Assembly: GCF_030678875.1 (NCBI RefSeq)
Contig: NZ_JAUUDS010000001.1
Location: 806,001-870,000, forward strand
DNA length: 64,000 bases
Direction: 5' to 3'
Origin: Sphingomonas aurea
GTDB taxonomy: Bacteria; Pseudomonadota; Alphaproteobacteria; Sphingomonadales; Sphingomonadaceae
Numbering within the stretch: position 1 is the stretch's first letter; every line of letters begins with the position of its first letter. The position numbers and the translations under genes were made by a program. The notes beneath the pieces are model-generated. The model was not told the origin of the DNA and searched no databases. It worked only from the letters and a program-made list of their open reading frames with translations. Shown here piece by piece: positions 8,259 to 16,811 of the stretch.

Positions 8259-9709
8259 TGGGAAAGCTTCTTCTCGACACCACCGCAGGCGCGGGCGACA
8301 CCGGCAAGATCGGTGGCGACAAGATCAACGCCATGATGGGCGAGCTATACGCTCTGACCAATCGGCAGCGGCCCGGCCGGCTCATCATCGTTGGCGACTC
8401 CAAGGCGTCGCTGATGGCGAATTTCTCCAACGTCCGGTCGGGGGCGGCCTGGGGCCTCGCGCGCGCCAGCGTCTACTGCTCCTTCGAGGACGCAAACGCC
8501 ATCGGCGGCAGCTTCACCGGCACGGAAACGAACGGGCTACTCAACGCCACGCGCAACGCAGCGATTGTCGCTACCGTCACGTCCCGCGCCAATGCCGGTG
8601 AGAATGTGATCGTCATTATCAAGGCCGGCACCAACGATAACTACGCGGTGGGTCAGACGCTCGCGAACCTCATGCAGGCGACCAAGAATTACATCACCGC
8701 GGGCGCCAGCCACGTCATCATCATGAGCGTCGATCCCGAGGGCAATCTCAACGCTGCGCAGGCTCGGAGCAATTCCGAGATCAACCGGGGTATCCGAGTC
8801 TTCGCGCGGTCCAATCCGGCATTCGTGTCCTTCTGCGACACCACCTTTGGCTTGCTCGAAGCTGGATCCGAGACGTTCCTGTCTAAGGGCACGACCGGCG
8901 ACACCACTACCGATACCGGCGCCTACGGCTCGGTCATGCACGACAGCCTCCACGAGTCCGGGTACGGCGCCTACATTATGGGCCTGGCGCTGGAGCCGAT
9001 CTTCAAGCGGCTGATGCCGCACCGCACCCGCCTCATCATGCCGGACGGCAGCGGCCAGTCGACCGAGAGCCCGCGCGGCGACTTCGTCCAGAACATGATT
9101 ATGTTCACCCGCGGCGGAGGCACTGCGGCCACGATCGAGAGCGGCAGCGATACGCCGAGCGGCTCGGGCGCAGCGGCCTACCCGCGGATCGCGCTTTTTG
9201 GCACGATCCCGTCACAGCGCCTCATCAAGAGCGGCATTACCTTTGCCACCAGCCGCGAGCCGTACCCGCCATTCGTGACCGAGTTCGGCCGCGAGGACAT
9301 CCTGGTCACCACGATCACGCTGTCGGGCACGCCAACGGCGGATGGCGAGTGGACCTTCGGGGGCGGGACTGCTGGCGCCTTTGCGACCGGTGACGCCTAC
9401 AACTGGGAGTTTGAATACTATGCCGAGGCGCTGTCCGGCACGGCTGGGCTGTCCGCGCGCGCGACTGGTGCCAATGGTGCCGTCGGTGAGCATCTGCTGT
9501 CCGCGCCGGCAAAGGCGGCAGACTACATCCCGAAGATGACCGGTCGGTTCAGCTACGCCTCGCCCACGCCCATGGTCATCGCCTCGGGCGGCAATAACGG
9601 CGGCCTGACCTTCGGCATGCGGTGGCGCAATGGCGTCCCCGTCTCGGGCAAGGTCTACCTGCTCGGCGCCGCGCTCATCAAGAACATCGCCCTGCCGGCC
9701 GTCGCTTGA
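8258..9709 (+). CDS. SGNH/GDSL-type hydrolase, probable virion esterase
   Basis: 483 residues; the ATG shares its first base with the previous stop. SGNH blocks are all present: Ser48 in VGDSKAS (block I), GTND at 124-127 in block III, and Asp229/His232 in DSLHESG (block V). Block II Gly is less certain. About 250 residues beyond the hydrolase domain are beta-rich and phage-like. The likely job is removal of acyl groups (for example O-acetyl) from host surface polysaccharide during adsorption; this is inferred from the virion gene context. No signal peptide is present, as expected for a particle component. Confidence 0.75.
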   Translation: MGKLLLDTTAGAGDTGKIGGDKINAMMGELYALTNRQRPGRLIIVGDSKASLMANFSNVRSGAAWGLARASVYCSFEDANAIGGSFTGTETNGLLNATRNAAIVATVTSRANAGENVIVIIKAGTNDNYAVGQTLANLMQATKNYITAGASHVIIMSVDPEGNLNAAQARSNSEINRGIRVFARSNPAFVSFCDTTFGLLEAGSETFLSKGTTGDTTTDTGAYGSVMHDSLHESGYGAYIMGLALEPIFKRLMPHRTRLIMPDGSGQSTESPRGDFVQNMIMFTRGGGTAATIESGSDTPSGSGAAAYPRIALFGTIPSQRLIKSGITFATSREPYPPFVTEFGREDILVTTITLSGTPTADGEWTFGGGTAGAFATGDAYNWEFEYYAEALSGTAGLSARATGANGAVGEHLLSAPAKAADYIPKMTGRFSYASPTPMVIASGGNNGGLTFGMRWRNGVPVSGKVYLLGAALIKNIALPAVA

Positions 9710-9740
9710 TCCTTCCTCGGCCCCTTCAGTGGAGAACCTC

Positions 9741-11708
9741 ATGAAGCGACTACTCCTCGCCGCATTCGCGCTACTGGCGATCCCCTCCTGCGCCGTCGCC
9801 CCCGCGGCAGCGCAGACCGTCGCCGGCTGCGGCACCGCGGCGGTGGCCAAGGCCGACCGGACCAACAAGGCGAAGCTCGCGACGCAGATCGCGTGCTTCG
9901 AGAAGGCGGGGCTGACCGCCACGGCGGCGGTGGCCGAGCGCAAGACGCTGCTGGCGGCTATCGTCACATCAGCCCCCGCGCCGACGCCAGCGCCGGTCGC
10001 ATGGAAGGATTGCGCCGTGGAAGGCGGGGTCTGCCGCTTCGAGGGCAGCGCGCGCGTCCGCTACGGCGCTGGCGAGCGCTGGGCCGAGAAGACGGCGACC
10101 AGCAGTATCGGCTGCAACAATGGTTCCTTCCCCGACCCGGCGCCGGGTTCCGTCAAGCGGTGCCAGACCACGGCGGCGACGGTGCAGGCACAACCTGCAC
10201 CTGCACCCGAACCGACAGCCAGTCCGACGCCGACGCCCAGCCCCATCGCTGCCGTCTCGGTCGGATCGACTGTGCCGCGCGACAAGCTGGGCGTGAATGT
10301 CGCCGGCACCGCCTACTTCAGCGGCGAGCAGACCTTCGCGAACCTTGCCTTTGGTCAGGGCTGGAAGAACGCAGGCGTATCCGGCTGGCCCGACCTACCG
10401 CACGCGGACATGACCGCCGACGGCATGCCCGACCCGGCGCGGATCGGGGCAGGATATGGCCCCACCCTGATGCTGACCCCGCCGGCCGGCATCCGCACGA
10501 AGGCGATCGATGTCACCTGCACCTGGTCCGGCAAGGGCGTAGTCGAGGTCAGCGGCCCGCGCCTCGCCAACGGACGGGCGACAGGCAGCGGCTACCGCTT
10601 CACCTGGACCCAGGGCGCGCCGAACGGCTTCAACTGGCTGACCCTGAAATCGTCGGCCGCGACCAATCCGGTGCGCGACATCGACTGCCGCGTCGAGGGG
10701 GCGGCGAACGTCGGCATCTTCTCGGCCGAGACGATCGACTATTATCGTGCCTTCGGTGTCCTGCGGATGCTCGACGTCAGCGCGGGGAACAGCGCCTCGC
10801 CGGCCACCTGGGCCACCCGCACGATGCCCGGTGACCTGACCCAAGGCGGCAGCGATGGCCTCGCCCTCGAGCATCAGGTCGGCCTTGCCGTGGCGGCGGA
10901 TGCCGATCCCTGGCTGCACGTCCCCTGGCGCGCCGACGAGGACTATGTCCGGCGCATGGCGCAGCTGGTGCATGATGCTCTACCGGCCGGCCGGCACGCC
11001 TATGTCGAGCTGTCCAACGAGGTCTGGAATTACGGCTTCCCGGTCGCTGGCCTCGCCCGCGAAGAGGGCGTCGCGCTGAAGCTCGCTGACAATCAATATG
11101 CCTCGGCGTGGAAGCTCTACGCCCGCCGCACCGTCGCGGTCATGAAGATCTGGGCGGACGTATTCAAGGATCGTCCCGGCCAGCTGGTGCGGGTGATCGC
11201 CTCGCAGTCGGGCAACCCGGCGCACGCCGGCTATCTGCTGGCCGAAAGTGGCGAGGTGAAGCCGGGCGATCTCGATGCCCTCGCCATCGCGCCGTATTTC
11301 GGGGGCGATCTGTTGCAGACCAATCCCGATGTCGCCGACGGCGACAAGCTGTTCCCGCTGCTCACCGTCGACATGCGGAAGAAGCTGGCAGGCGAGGTGC
11401 GCGAGAACCTGGCCAAAGCCAAGGCGATGGGCCTTCGCCTGATCTCCTATGAGGCCGGGCAGCACATCCTGAACGGCGGCGCGGAAGATCCACGTATCGC
11501 CAGCCTCAATCGCGATCAGCGCATGGGCGGGCTCTACAGCGAGTACATCCCCGGATTGGTGGCGGCGAACGACAACGATGTGGCCGTGCTGTTCAACGCC
11601 TCGGGCGCGATCAGCAAGTGGGGCGCGTGGGGTCTGCGCGAGTACCCCGGCCAGCCGCGCAGCGAGGCGCCGAAGATGGATGCCGCTCTCAAGGCAGTGG
11701 GACGCTGA
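9741..11708 (+). CDS. Exported clan GH-A glycoside hydrolase-like protein in the prophage
   Basis: 655 residues. An N-terminal signal (MKRLLLAAFALLAIPSCAVA) could be a lipoprotein signal ending at Cys17 or a Sec signal cut after AAAQ. A small four-Cys module follows (Cys91, 98, 125, 141; VRYGAGERW), then a Pro/Thr linker near 150-170. The catalytic part carries SNEVWN with Glu427 and ISYEAGQH with Glu571, the Asn-Glu plus second Glu pattern of clan GH-A glycosidases. AGTGGAG lies seven bases before the ATG. A secreted enzyme is unusual for a virion gene; it may be a lysogenic-conversion cargo acting on host or environmental polysaccharide. Substrate unknown. Confidence 0.65.
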   Translation: MKRLLLAAFALLAIPSCAVAPAAAQTVAGCGTAAVAKADRTNKAKLATQIACFEKAGLTATAAVAERKTLLAAIVTSAPAPTPAPVAWKDCAVEGGVCRFEGSARVRYGAGERWAEKTATSSIGCNNGSFPDPAPGSVKRCQTTAATVQAQPAPAPEPTASPTPTPSPIAAVSVGSTVPRDKLGVNVAGTAYFSGEQTFANLAFGQGWKNAGVSGWPDLPHADMTADGMPDPARIGAGYGPTLMLTPPAGIRTKAIDVTCTWSGKGVVEVSGPRLANGRATGSGYRFTWTQGAPNGFNWLTLKSSAATNPVRDIDCRVEGAANVGIFSAETIDYYRAFGVLRMLDVSAGNSASPATWATRTMPGDLTQGGSDGLALEHQVGLAVAADADPWLHVPWRADEDYVRRMAQLVHDALPAGRHAYVELSNEVWNYGFPVAGLAREEGVALKLADNQYASAWKLYARRTVAVMKIWADVFKDRPGQLVRVIASQSGNPAHAGYLLAESGEVKPGDLDALAIAPYFGGDLLQTNPDVADGDKLFPLLTVDMRKKLAGEVRENLAKAKAMGLRLISYEAGQHILNGGAEDPRIASLNRDQRMGGLYSEYIPGLVAANDNDVAVLFNASGAISKWGAWGLREYPGQPRSEAPKMDAALKAVGR

Positions 11709-11709
11709 T

Positions 11710-11895
11710 CTATTCGCCCGCTGCCTCCGGATGCTCCGCGAGGTAGCGGGCAGCCAGCGCGGTCCGCCTCTCGATCGGAGCCTTGCCGCGTTCCATCAGT
11801 CCGATTGACACGCGCGTCATGCCGATCGCGGCGGCGAACGCCTCCTGCGTCATCCCGGACGCCTGCCGCAGTGCCTTCAGCTGATCGGGTTGCAT
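11710..11895 (-). CDS. Cro/C1-type HTH protein
   Basis: 61 residues, almost only an HTH of the XRE family: LKALRQASGMTQEAFAAAIG contains the turn helix, followed by MTRVSIGLMERGKAPI as recognition and third helices. It is transcribed against the phage late genes and ends one base after the glycosidase-like gene. It lacks a dimerisation or peptidase domain, so it is either a Cro-like repressor or an antitoxin-like regulator. A 20-residue reading frame and a GATAA palindrome lie upstream. Confidence 0.75.
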   Translation of the reverse strand: MQPDQLKALRQASGMTQEAFAAAIGMTRVSIGLMERGKAPIERRTALAARYLAEHPEAAGE

Positions 11896-11960
11896 GACCT
11901 TCGTCTCTCATCTATTTTGGCCCTATCCGCCCCCCGGTGGCTAGACCGGCGGGCGGGGCT

Positions 11961-12023
11961 TCAGGCTTGGATCGAGACCGTGAAGGTCACCTTCCAAATC
12001 CGAAGCCGGATTGTGAGGTTCAT
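11961..12023 (-). CDS. Possible 20-residue peptide gene upstream of the HTH gene
   Basis: Reading on the - strand, ATG is preceded by AAAGGAAAGTGAG, a good ribosome site, and the frame encodes MNLTIRLRIWKVTFTVSIQA. Alternation of polar and hydrophobic residues suggests a beta-strand or surface peptide. It is too short for codon statistics to help. It may be a leader peptide for the HTH gene or a chance reading frame. Confidence 0.35.
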   Translation of the reverse strand: MNLTIRLRIWKVTFTVSIQA

Positions 12024-12089
12024 CTCACTTTCCTTTCGGGTCTGTCAGCGGGCGGTGCCGGGATAGTCTCGCCGTCTGACAAGAGAATA

Positions 12090-12104
12090 GATAAGCCAGT
12101 TATC
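12090..12104. promoter_or_regulatory. GATAA-N5-TTATC palindrome, candidate operator
   Basis: Perfect 5-bp arms around GCCAG, in the AT-rich part (12080-12150) of an otherwise GC-rich gap; a further TTATC lies at 12136-12140. It sits upstream of the 20-residue reading frame and the HTH gene, where a self-binding site would be expected. The arms are short, so chance is possible. The rest of 11896-12142 shows no other gene. Confidence 0.3.
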
Positions 12105-12142
12105 ATTGACGCGCAAGCGGAAAATGATGTCTGGTTTATCTT

Positions 12143-12445
12143 TTACCCTCTCATCCTCTGCTGAAGACGCTTCCATCCTCGCTCGTCGGGAAAGAAGTTC
12201 AGCAGGGTGACTGCCTGCTCAGTCGGTCGGGGGTGTGGGCGCCGCGCGCCGCACTTGCTGCACCGGAAATGGCGCATGACGTCCGCCTCGATGGCCATTG
12301 GCCAGCGCCACAGGCGCGCCCACTGGCAGACCATGAAGGCGTCCAGAATGGCGGTGTGCGGGCACGGCGGGTTGTCGCAGGTCAGGTGAATATTCATGCC
12401 GTGCCGCACGAAGTCGTGCAGCGTGTGAAAGGTCTTCGAGCTCAC
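12143..12445 (-). CDS. Small zinc-ribbon-like protein
   Basis: 100 residues from a GTG start, two bases after the preceding gene's stop, so the two form an operon. Two Cys pairs (LTCDNPPCPH near residue 23 and FRCSKCGARRPHPRP near residue 60) fit a small zinc ribbon with widely separated knuckles; between them lies a helix. Small proteins with this Cys pattern are common in alphaproteobacteria, role unknown. The promoter of this operon carries an SOS-box match, which suggests damage induction. Confidence 0.6.
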   Translation of the reverse strand: MSSKTFHTLHDFVRHGMNIHLTCDNPPCPHTAILDAFMVCQWARLWRWPMAIEADVMRHFRCSKCGARRPHPRPTEQAVTLLNFFPDERGWKRLQQRMRG

Positions 12446-12447
12446 GG

Positions 12448-12726
12448 TCAGGCTGGCGGCAGCCAGAGATCCCGTATGCCGAGCTGTCGCTCGGACAGAC
12501 CGAAGAAAGCGGCGAGGCGGGCATGCTCGTCGACGCGGAGCGCGCGCGGGTGACCTTCTACGACGAACCTGCGCAGGTAGTGATCAGGCCGTCGCAGCAT
12601 GCGCGATAGCTCGGCATAGCTGTCGGGGCCCGTCGCGACGATCGCTGCCAGCGCAGCGCGCGGATCTGCTGGCGGCCTGTGGCCGAAGGGTGAGTAATGG
12701 CGGGCAGGTTTGGCGGTCGTCGGCAT
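12448..12726 (-). CDS. HTH-like small protein, first gene of a probable SOS operon
   Basis: 92 residues starting MPTTAKPARHYSPFG. The ATG at 12726 has GGAGGAAT five bases upstream, which decides it over a GTG-type start further out. The C-terminal half (YAELSRMLRRPDHYLRRFV followed by RVDEHARLAAFFGLSERQLG) looks like two short helices spaced as in DNA-binding HTH proteins, but is not a canonical XRE domain. Followed directly by the zinc-ribbon gene. A GTTC-N7-GTTC element lies 21-35 bases upstream of the start. Confidence 0.6.
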   Translation of the reverse strand: MPTTAKPARHYSPFGHRPPADPRAALAAIVATGPDSYAELSRMLRRPDHYLRRFVVEGHPRALRVDEHARLAAFFGLSERQLGIRDLWLPPA

Positions 12727-12746
12727 GGCAGATTCCTCCGCGTCAT

Positions 12747-12761
12747 GTTCCACCAATGTTC
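12747..12761 (-). promoter_or_regulatory. LexA/SOS box, GTTC-N7-GTTC
   Basis: The + strand reads GTTC CACCAAT GTTC, an exact match to the alphaproteobacterial SOS consensus direct repeat GTTC-N7-GTTC. Reading on the - strand, it lies between a TTGAAA -35-like hexamer (12767-12772) and the weak AACATG -10 position 17 bp downstream (12744-12749), the place where LexA would block RNA polymerase. The controlled operon would be 12448-12726 plus 12143-12445. The rest of 12762-12985 shows no gene. Confidence 0.65.
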
Positions 12762-12985
12762 TACTTTTTCAAGGGCCGATCGGACGGGCCTTCGTGCCCC
12801 CTGCCCCGCAAGCCATTGATCTGCATAGGTGCCGATTTAGCCTTGGATCGGGCAAGAGGCGTTGAAAACTCACGGGATTACGGCTCCACGGCGAAAACAT
12901 GGCCTCGCACCTCGCCAGTCCCCTAATGACTTACTATCGGAAGCAACTAGATGGCTGGCTTAAGGATGTAGATTAAGCCTTCTAC

Positions 12986-13852
12986 TCAGACTTTTACGCG
13001 TGCATCTAGAACATCTTGCAACTTTCTTACGACATCGTGGACCGAATGCGTCATGACAACTAGTGATTCAATGGCAGTATAAGGATGTTCGGACAGTGGT
13101 TCCGCCTTATGCTTTGTCAGTTGCACCTCTATTTTGATCTTTGCTAAAGATGAATCTACTTTACCTCCGTAGTGAGATGGCAGAGACTTGAGGTGGTGAA
13201 TAGCAAATATCGGCTGTCCCATGCGGTTCGTAGTATGGGCGTACTGGTATCCACTCTCTACATTGAGTGTAATAGTGTCTACATCTTCGGTAGTCTCCTC
13301 ACAACCTGACACACGAAAGGAGCGCTTAAGGCCATCTATGATAATGCGGATATTAGCAGGAATTAATATTCTGTGCTTGTCTGCATTGTCTAATGCTGAA
13401 AGTTCGCAAATCATTTCGCCGGGACCACCCAGATAAGCTCCGAAACTGTTAAATACGGCCTGTGCATCAGGCTTAAGGCCGAGAAGCTGAACCCGGGCAA
13501 AAAATTTCTCCGCTGCGTCCTCTACTGGAAAGCAGACTGTTTTCTCATTCAGTTTGTTTTCTGCAGTACCCTTACCGTCCAAAAGCCAAAACGCAAAAGC
13601 ACTATGATCCAAGGCCGAACGCAAAGCATGTATTGCATCACCTATTTCCAACATTACTTCTACTGGGATGTTTTCATCAATCTGTATTGACCAGTAGTGA
13701 TCCCTGTACCGCCCATCGTATTCTATTTTAAACGGCTTACTGTTACAAAACGCTCGGAGCCTATGCTCTGCCGCAACTAAGAATTGATCAGCGCGATTTA
13801 GTTTGGCGCGAGCACTCAGCAGAGCGTCTTTCGATGCCATGTAATTGTTCAT
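12986..13852 (-). CDS. AT-rich gene of unknown function with an R-x4-H motif
   Basis: 288 residues starting MNNYMASKDALLSARA. Base composition is clearly more AT-rich than all neighbours, with rare codons such as ATA and TTA, a sign of recent transfer. A motif GDAIHALRSALDHSAF (residues 71-86) carries Arg78-x4-His83, the spacing of HEPN-type RNase motifs, and a later LDNADKHRIL resembles a family often found on mobile elements. No membrane segment or signal peptide is seen. The start was placed after the SRAP gene's stop, 4 bp away, because the longer frame overlaps that gene by 77 bp. Function unknown; a defence or toxin role is inference only. Confidence 0.6.
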   Translation of the reverse strand: MNNYMASKDALLSARAKLNRADQFLVAAEHRLRAFCNSKPFKIEYDGRYRDHYWSIQIDENIPVEVMLEIGDAIHALRSALDHSAFAFWLLDGKGTAENKLNEKTVCFPVEDAAEKFFARVQLLGLKPDAQAVFNSFGAYLGGPGEMICELSALDNADKHRILIPANIRIIIDGLKRSFRVSGCEETTEDVDTITLNVESGYQYAHTTNRMGQPIFAIHHLKSLPSHYGGKVDSSLAKIKIEVQLTKHKAEPLSEHPYTAIESLVVMTHSVHDVVRKLQDVLDARVKV

Positions 13853-13856
13853 CGAG

Positions 13857-14504
13857 CTACCTTGCGAAGGGGCCATCAGCTGACCGACGCGTCGGGAACA
13901 CAGGTCCGAGGACGCGCATCCGCTTGGCGTCATATGATCGCTGCAGCTTCACCACATCATCATAGCTGCCCTGCAACCAGCGGTCGTGATCCTCAGGCGC
14001 TAGGATCGTAATCATGGCCTTCGGATGGATCGGCTTCACCAGCTCGTTGGGATCGCAGGTCACCATCGTGAAGCCCGATCCCTCCTTCAGGTGCTGCCAG
14101 AAGCCGGCGACCGCGAAGGTCGGCTGGTCCTCGACCGCGAACCACATCTCGCCCTTCAGCGGGGGCTTGCCGTCGCCCAGATCGTGTTTGTTCGGCGTCC
14201 ACTCGCAGAACTCGCTCAGCGGGATCAGGCAGCGGTTAGCCGGCTCGGCCGCTAGCCTGCGCCACTGAGGCAGCCCCAAGTTGCGGACGTTGGTCATGGG
14301 CCAAGGCGCCTGCCCGCCCAGAACGTCCCAGCTCATCACGTCCCAGCCGCGGACGCCATCCTGCTCGCGGATGACGTAGTTGCGGCTCTTGGGCCGCAGC
14401 TCCTGCGGGTTGAACGTGTTCTCGCGCGGCCGCTCGCCGAACAGCTTGCCGGTCGAGCCGAACAGCGTCTCGGGCTCACCCTTAAATCGCGCGCGATTGC
14501 ACAT
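13857..14504 (-). CDS. SOS response-associated peptidase family protein (SRAP, YedK/HMCES-like)
   Basis: 215 residues with the SRAP active-site set: Cys2 directly after Met (MCNRARF), Asn32 in TFNPQE, Glu101 in SEFCEW, and His160 in KPIHPKAM. In this family Cys2, freed by Met removal, forms a thiazolidine link to abasic sites in single-stranded DNA and shields them from cleavage. The ATG overlaps the stop of the 49-residue gene upstream (TGATG), so translation is coupled. Located close to an SOS-box operon and in an accessory region, it may be a second, mobile copy. Confidence 0.9.
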   Translation of the reverse strand: MCNRARFKGEPETLFGSTGKLFGERPRENTFNPQELRPKSRNYVIREQDGVRGWDVMSWDVLGGQAPWPMTNVRNLGLPQWRRLAAEPANRCLIPLSEFCEWTPNKHDLGDGKPPLKGEMWFAVEDQPTFAVAGFWQHLKEGSGFTMVTCDPNELVKPIHPKAMITILAPEDHDRWLQGSYDDVVKLQRSYDAKRMRVLGPVFPTRRSADGPFAR

Positions 14505-14653
14505 CAGACGTCAAGCTCCCGGCGCCTTATTTCTTCCAGGAGCGCGTCGGCCTCTGCATCGCACGCCGCGCCGGTCGTCCGCTCGTATGCTTCCAGGAGC
14601 TGTTCGTCCGACAGTGCACGGATCAGGTCAGGATCGGTCGGATACTGGATCAT
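14504..14653 (-). CDS. 49-residue acidic protein coupled to the SRAP gene
   Basis: Starts MIQYPTDPDLIRALSDEQLLEAYERTT and continues as a charged helix ending RRRELDV. The stop overlaps the SRAP start (TGATG). The protein has two likely helices and a single Cys. No obvious ribosome site precedes the ATG, so this start is less sure. Family not recognised; the coupling suggests a partner of SRAP. The 88 bp upstream to 14741 hold no other gene. Confidence 0.5.
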   Translation of the reverse strand: MIQYPTDPDLIRALSDEQLLEAYERTTGAACDAEADALLEEIRRRELDV

Positions 14654-14741
14654 GGCGGTAAGCTATGCCGCTTCGTCGCCGATTCCTAGCGGATCAGCGT
14701 AGGAATAGGTTAGCCATTCGGAAGAGGCCACGAGGGGGAAT

Positions 14742-15536
14742 TCAGCGGGGCGGAAGGGCAGTTAGCCCTGTTAAGCGGTTGCGAGCGCTCGATTGTGGCA
14801 TTCCTGCCGGGCCCACCACGCCCCTGCTGCCGACAGCAGTTGCACCCGATGGGGCTCCGCTTGACGGCAACTCACCCTTTCGGCACAGAAAGAGGTTCTG
14901 GTACGCTCGATACTGGTCGCCAAATATTCGGCCGATGATGCGAGATTTTCGGCTTTCCATTGGATTATGCGCTATATAACGGATGATGCTCACATCCTTG
15001 GCAAGCATGTCTCGCGCATCCTTATAACCAAAGAAGCGCAGGTGGGTCCGGTCCATGATCCCTTCCGATTGATACTGGAATCTTCCGGACCAAATTATCC
15101 TGAGCAAGTTCGGATAATAGTGGAAGTTCGGTAGGGAGACGAGGATGTAGCACCCGTAGTTCAGCTGCGCGGTCATCCGCTCGAAGAAGGAATGCGGATC
15201 ACGCAGATGCTCCAGCACGTCGAGCAGCAGGACGAGGTCGAACGTCGCCAGATCGACCGGCAGCTCTGCCGCTTCTATGTCTACGTGGTGGAATTCGTCG
15301 AACGTCGTACGATAGTTGTGGGAGGAGTCGCAGAAGGCATCCATCCCCACGCTGACCAAACCCGGATGGCGTCGCTGCAATTCCCGTGTCACCCCGCCCC
15401 GTCCGCACCCTATATCGAGCACGCGGGCCGGACGCTCGACCAGCATGTCGATCGTCTCGGGCCGCCCATTGTCATAATAGCCTTCAGTCACATGAGCCCC
15501 CCCGGCCAGAGTCTTTGATTGATGTGATTTAGCCAC
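14742..15536 (-). CDS. Class I SAM-dependent methyltransferase
   Basis: 264 residues. Rossmann-type SAM motifs are present: [10 protein letters not shown] (motif I, residues 38-47), GMDAF (motif II region), and [12 protein letters not shown] (motif IV/post-IV). The set resembles methyltransferases acting on sugars or quinones rather than DNA enzymes. The last about 35 residues are low-complexity (Gly/Ala/Ser-rich) and may be an unusual tail. It lies alone, reading away from the adjacent tRNA-Pro gene. Substrate unknown. Confidence 0.65.
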   Translation of the reverse strand: MAKSHQSKTLAGGAHVTEGYYDNGRPETIDMLVERPARVLDIGCGRGGVTRELQRRHPGLVSVGMDAFCDSSHNYRTTFDEFHHVDIEAAELPVDLATFDLVLLLDVLEHLRDPHSFFERMTAQLNYGCYILVSLPNFHYYPNLLRIIWSGRFQYQSEGIMDRTHLRFFGYKDARDMLAKDVSIIRYIAHNPMESRKSRIIGRIFGDQYRAYQNLFLCRKGELPSSGAPSGATAVGSRGVVGPAGMPQSSARNRLTGLTALPPR

Positions 15537-15674
15537 ATTTTACGTCCTAAAGCGAGGCTCCCGCCTCGACGCCCAAATTTTCGAACGAGCGTTACCGGTG
15601 GCTCGCGATTGGAAAGCGGCACTCTCCCCCGTACCTTGCCAAGTGGCCAGAGCCGGCCTAGGGCGTGCCCGTAT

Positions 15675-15752
<78 letters not shown>

Positions 15753-15800
15753 CGTTCGCATCGATCCGCGTCCCTGCCCCTCGCTGCCGGGAGCCGGATC

Positions 15801-16811
15801 ATGACCGACGACTTTTTCGCCCGCCTCCCCAAGGCCGAGCTGCACCTGCATATCGAAGGCACGCTGGAGCCGGAGATGATGGTCGCGCTGGCGGCGCGGA
15901 ACCGGGTATCGATCCCGTTCCGCTCGGTGGAGCAGGTCCGCGCCGCCTATCGCTTCACCGACCTGCAAAGCTTCCTCGATATCTATTATGCCGGTGCCGA
16001 CGTCCTGCGGACCGAGGACGATTTTCACGACCTTGCCTTGGCATATTTCGATCGCGCCGCGGCGGACGGCGTCGTCCATGCCGAGATCTTCTTCGATCCC
16101 CAGACCCATATCCATCGCGGCATTCCGATGCAGGTCGTGATCGAGGGGCTGTTCGCCGCGATCGATACGGCGCGCGAGCGGCATGGCATGACCGTCGAGC
16201 TGATCCTCAGCTATCTGCGCCATCTGGACGAGGAGGATGCGTTTGCAACGCTGAAAGCGGCCGAACCGTGGCTGGACCGGATTATCGGCGTCGGCCTGGA
16301 CTCGTCGGAGGTCGGCCATCCGCCTGCCAAGTTCGCGCGTGTGTTCGCTGCGAGCCGGGAGCGCGGGTTGAAGCTGTGTGCGCATGCCGGGGAGGAAGGG
16401 CCACCCGCCTACATCCACGAGGCGCTGGACGTGCTGCGCGTCGACCGGATCGACCATGGCAATCGCGCGCTGGAGGACCCCGCCCTCGTCGCGCGGCTGG
16501 CGCGGGAGGCGATGACGCTGACAGTCTGCCCGCTGTCGAACGTAGCACTGCGCAACGTCGCGCGGATCGAAGATCACCCGATCGACCGGATGCTCGACCG
16601 GGGTCTCCGCGCCACCGTCCATTCCGACGATCCGGCCTATTTCGGCGGCTATATCGCCGAGAATTTCCGCGCCGTCGCGCAGGCGCGCGGGCTCAGCCGC
16701 GAGCAGGTGGTGACGCTGGCGCGCAACAGCTTCCTGAGCGCCTTCCTGTCGGACGAGGCGCTGGCGGGGCATCTGGCGCACCTCGACGCCTTCGTGCGGG
16801 ACGCCGCGTGA
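15801..16811 (+). CDS. Adenine deaminase (adenosine deaminase family)
   Basis: 336 residues of the metal-dependent deaminase fold: [13 protein letters not shown] (metal His15 and His17), CAHAGEEG (His and catalytic Glu), [18 protein letters not shown] and [11 protein letters not shown] (metal Asp). The [11 protein letters not shown] and [10 protein letters not shown] forms match the adenine deaminase branch (adenine to hypoxanthine) better than adenosine deaminase. It would serve purine salvage in the cytoplasm. The start ATG was chosen 8 bases after GGGAG; the frame further upstream runs through the tRNA gene. The stop overlaps the next start (GTGA). Confidence 0.85.
   Translation: MTDDFFARLPKAELHLHIEGTLEPEMMVALAARNRVSIPFRSVEQVRAAYRFTDLQSFLDIYYAGADVLRTEDDFHDLALAYFDRAAADGVVHAEIFFDPQTHIHRGIPMQVVIEGLFAAIDTARERHGMTVELILSYLRHLDEEDAFATLKAAEPWLDRIIGVGLDSSEVGHPPAKFARVFAASRERGLKLCAHAGEEGPPAYIHEALDVLRVDRIDHGNRALEDPALVARLAREAMTLTVCPLSNVALRNVARIEDHPIDRMLDRGLRATVHSDDPAYFGGYIAENFRAVAQARGLSREQVVTLARNSFLSAFLSDEALAGHLAHLDAFVRDAA

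Noticed and set aside
11937..12164. 75-residue + frame in the gap after the HTH gene
   Set aside because: No ribosome site and no protein-like pattern; the opposite strand has better signals.
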